From Aquimonas sp044344935 (GTDB taxonomy: Bacteria; Pseudomonadota; Gammaproteobacteria; Xanthomonadales; Xanthomonadaceae): a stretch of DNA of 47,914 nt. The DNA lies in contig JBIJCA010000002.1 of NCBI GenBank assembly GCA_044344935.1, positions 1 to 47,914 of the forward strand, given 5' to 3'. Shown here piece by piece: positions 45,766 to 47,914 of this stretch. Made by a program: the position numbers and the translations under genes. Every line of letters starts with the position of its first letter. Position 1 is the stretch's first letter. Below the pieces are notes generated by a model. That model searched no databases, had not been told where the DNA came from, and worked only from the letters and a program-made list of their open reading frames with translations.

Positions 45766-47340
45766 ATGAAGCGTTTCGAAGCCTTCCTGCACGACGCCGC
45801 CGCGCGCCGCCCGCAGCACACCGCCCTGGTCTGCGGCGACGAGCGCCTCGACTATGCCGGCTTCGACGCGGCCGTCGAGCGCTGCGCCGCGGCGCTGGTG
45901 CACAAGGCCCAGCTCGCCCGTGGCGAACGCTGCGTGGTGTTCGCCGAGAACCGCATCGAAACCTGCGTGTCGATCTTCGCCACCCTGCGCGCCGGCGGTG
46001 TGTTCAGCGTGATCAACCCGACCACCAAGGCGCACAAGCTGGCCTTCGTGCTGGGCAACTGCGAAGCAAGCGTGCTGATCACCCAGCTGAGCCTGCTGCC
46101 GGCCGCGCTGGAAGCCGCCGCACAGACGCCCAGCCTGCGCCGCATCGTGGTGATGGACGCGACGCCGGAATCGGACCTCGGCGCGCTGGGTCTGGGCTGG
46201 ACGCACTTCCTCGACGCGAGCGCTGCACGGCTGCCGGAAGCGCCGCGCGGCATCGATATCGATCTGGCGATGCTGGTCTACACCTCGGGGTCCACCGGCA
46301 ATCCCAAGGGCGTCATGATGACGCACAAGAACATCCTGCACGCCGCGACTTCGATCACCACCTATCTCGAGGCGAGCGAGGACGAGGTGGTGCTGAGCGT
46401 GCTGCCGCTGGCCTTCGATTACGGCCTCTACCAGCTGCTGATGGCGGTGCTGAAGGGCTACACCCTGGTGCTGGAGCGCAGCTTCGCGTTTCCGCAGAAG
46501 GTGCTGCCGCTGCTCGAACGCGAGCGCGTCACCGGCTTCCCGCTGGTACCGACGATCGCCGCCATGCTGGTGCAGATGAAGAGCCTGAAGCCCGAGTGGG
46601 TGGCACCCGTTCGCTTTCTGACCAATACCGCGGCGGCCCTGCCGCCGGCGCACATCCTGAAGCTGCAGACGCTGTTTCCGCATGCGCGGGTGTTCTCGAT
46701 GTACGGCATGACCGAGTCGAAGCGCTGCACCTGGCTGCCGCCGGCGGAGCTTGCGCGCCGTCCGGACAGCGTCGGCATCGCCATTCCCGGCACCGAGATC
46801 TGGGTCGCCGACGACCACGGCCAGCCGCTGCCGCCGAACACGGTGGGCGAGCTGGTGGTGCGCGGCGGCCATGTGATGCAGGGCTACTGGCGCAACGAGG
46901 AAGCCACCGCCAAGGCGCTGAAGACCGGCCGCTATCCGTGGGAGAAGGTGCTGCACACCGGCGACCTGTTCCGCATGGATGACGAGGGCTTCGTCTACTT
47001 CGTCGGCCGCAAGGACGACATCATCAAGTCGCGCGGCGAGAAGGTCGCACCGAAGGAAGTCGAGGCAGCGCTGTACGCGCTGCCCGGCATCCGCGAAGCC
47101 GCCGTGGTCGGCGTACCGGATGAAGTGCTTGGCCGTGCGATCCGTGCGGTGGTGGTGCTGGCCGAAGGCGTCGCGCTCGATGCGCGCGCAGTCATCGCGC
47201 ACTGCCGCAGCCAGCTCGAGGACTTCATGGTCCCGCGCGAGGTCGAGTTCCGCGACAGCCTGCCCAAGACCAACACCGGCAAGATCCAGCGCGCGCGCAT
47301 CCAGGCCGAAGCCGAGGGGCGCGAGTTCAACGAGGATTGA
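45766..47340 (+). CDS. AMP-forming acyl/aminoacyl ligase (ANL family)
   Basis: The 524-residue enzyme has the ANL core motifs. VYTSGSTGNPKG (about 168-179) binds ATP, MYGMTES (about 311) follows, then HTGDLFRMD and the catalytic Lys506 in NTGKIQRAR. It has no fused carrier domain, unlike NRPS adenylation modules. It adenylates a carboxylic acid and probably loads it on the carrier protein 5 bp upstream. The sequence SKRCTWLPPAELARRPDSVG resembles the conserved segment of exosortase-associated acyl ligases and of some prolyl-type loaders; I cannot choose. It could supply the missing unit for C2-T3 of the assembly line, which is inference. It ends the operon. Confidence 0.9.
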   Translation: MKRFEAFLHDAAARRPQHTALVCGDERLDYAGFDAAVERCAAALVHKAQLARGERCVVFAENRIETCVSIFATLRAGGVFSVINPTTKAHKLAFVLGNCEASVLITQLSLLPAALEAAAQTPSLRRIVVMDATPESDLGALGLGWTHFLDASAARLPEAPRGIDIDLAMLVYTSGSTGNPKGVMMTHKNILHAATSITTYLEASEDEVVLSVLPLAFDYGLYQLLMAVLKGYTLVLERSFAFPQKVLPLLERERVTGFPLVPTIAAMLVQMKSLKPEWVAPVRFLTNTAAALPPAHILKLQTLFPHARVFSMYGMTESKRCTWLPPAELARRPDSVGIAIPGTEIWVADDHGQPLPPNTVGELVVRGGHVMQGYWRNEEATAKALKTGRYPWEKVLHTGDLFRMDDEGFVYFVGRKDDIIKSRGEKVAPKEVEAALYALPGIREAAVVGVPDEVLGRAIRAVVVLAEGVALDARAVIAHCRSQLEDFMVPREVEFRDSLPKTNTGKIQRARIQAEAEGREFNED

Positions 47341-47914
47341 GGCCGCCGCCGGGCCGCGTGCGCCGCATCGCGGCGCTGCGGATTGCCGGGGCGGGGGTTG
47401 GCTGAACGATCGGGTAGGTTGAGAGGAGCCTAAGGCGATGCCCAACATCGGGGTGTCCCAGGCTTGTCGCGCGGGTCGAGCGGCGGTGCCGGCGCTTCCA
47501 TGGCCAGGCCAAAGTCGAGCTTTGGTCGGCCGGTGCTTCCGTGACCGAGGCGAGGGTCGAGCTTCGGTGGGTCGAGACCCACCCTATGGCCACGCCGAAA
47601 CGATCGGGTAGGTTGGGCGGAGCCGAAGACGATGCCCAACATCGCGGCGTCCGACACTTGCCGCGCGGGTCGAGCGCCGGTGTTTCCGTGACCACGGCCA
47701 GAGTCGAGCTTCGGTGGGTCGAGACCCACCCTATGGCCACGCCGAAACGATCGGGTAGGTTGGGCGGAGCCGAAGGCGATGCCCAACATCGGGGTGTCCC
47801 AGGCTTGTCGCGCGAGTCGAGCGGCGGTGCCGGCGCTTCCATGGCCAGGCCAAAGTCGAGCTTTGGTCGGCCGGTGCTTCCGTGACCGAGGCGAGGGTCG
47901 AGCTTCGGTGGGTC
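47341..47914. other. Gene-free end of window with tandem repeats
   Basis: After the ligase there is GC-rich sequence without a gene (47341-47406) and then tandem repeats to the window edge. Both-strand frames of 110-170 residues cross this region, but they are translations of the repeat units and share no domain. Confidence 0.65.
47407..47914. repeat. Tandem repeat array, three units, cut by window edge
   Basis: Units begin CGATCGGGTAGGTTG at 47407, 47601 and 47748. Unit 1 is 194 bp. Unit 2 is 147 bp, carrying a 47-bp deletion relative to unit 1. Unit 3 is cut at 167 bp and matches unit 1 over that length without indels. Each complete unit carries the perfect palindrome GGTGGGTC-GA-GACCCACC (47566-47583, 47713-47730), followed by CTATGG. 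The units share GTTGGGC and GCCCAAC ends with the 14.5-kb element and the CCCACCCTATGG end with the 23.5-kb element. Confidence 0.85.

Noticed and set aside
47327..47885. Open frames of 110-170 codons in the right-end repeat region
   Set aside because: They translate the tandem repeat units; repeated peptide blocks reflect the DNA repeats, and no domain or start signal supports them.

Overview
This is a GC-rich chromosomal segment that reads like a gammaproteobacterium of the Lysobacterales/Xanthomonadales. The indications are an NtrB/NtrC pair, a biosynthetic SpeA decarboxylase near SpeE, a DUF1631-PilZ pair, an S9B dipeptidyl peptidase, intergenic GGGGATT heptads, and sites matching the CRP/Clp consensus. 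The assignment is inferred from gene content only. No rRNA, tRNA, phage, IS transposase or CRISPR array was seen.

Left part (1-14.4 kb): a truncated FAD-linked oxidoreductase diverges from a Cro/C1-type regulator. Then come ntrC and ntrB on the minus strand, with an apparent NtrC operator just upstream of ntrB, and Xaa-Pro dipeptidase pepQ. A CHASE-PAS-GGDEF-EAL protein faces a PilZ protein that is translationally coupled to a DUF1631 protein. A DPP IV-like peptidase follows, with a CRP/Clp-like site in the divergent gap before it.

Middle part (14.4-29 kb): a beta-hydroxyacid dehydrogenase, a TPR protein with a TolB/FlgO-type domain, arginine decarboxylase speA, two small uncharacterised envelope genes, spermidine synthase speE, a small membrane protein, an MltB-type lytic transglycosylase, an SDR oxidoreductase, and a GAF-GAF-GGDEF-EAL protein. 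A 193-bp repeat present twice lies between the convergent small membrane protein and transglycosylase genes.

Right part (29-47.9 kb): a surface-polysaccharide and natural-product locus. A polyprenyl-phosphate sugar transferase diverges from a TviB/WbpO-type UDP-sugar dehydrogenase across a perfect TGTGA-N6-TCACA palindrome. Then come a UDP-uronate 4-epimerase and, 16 bp later, one 3774-residue NRPS-PKS with order A-T-KS-AT-ACP-aminotransferase-C-A-T-C-T and no thioesterase. A membrane-anchored hexapeptide acyltransferase follows 13 bp after it, then a free carrier protein and an AMP-forming ligase. Hand-read adenylation codes point to proline for the first module and glycine for the second. 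The predicted intermediate is a prolyl-derived beta-amino acid joined to glycine, then to an unknown unit. Its tight packing with sugar-nucleotide genes suggests either a glycosylated peptide or an amino-acid decoration of an acidic polysaccharide. This operon is the strongest candidate for an undescribed system.

A recurring theme is c-di-GMP: two turnover proteins, a PilZ protein, and three CRP/Clp-like sites. The other theme is repeats: related GTTGGGC and CCCACCCTATGG elements occur near 14.5, 23.5 and 47.5 kb.
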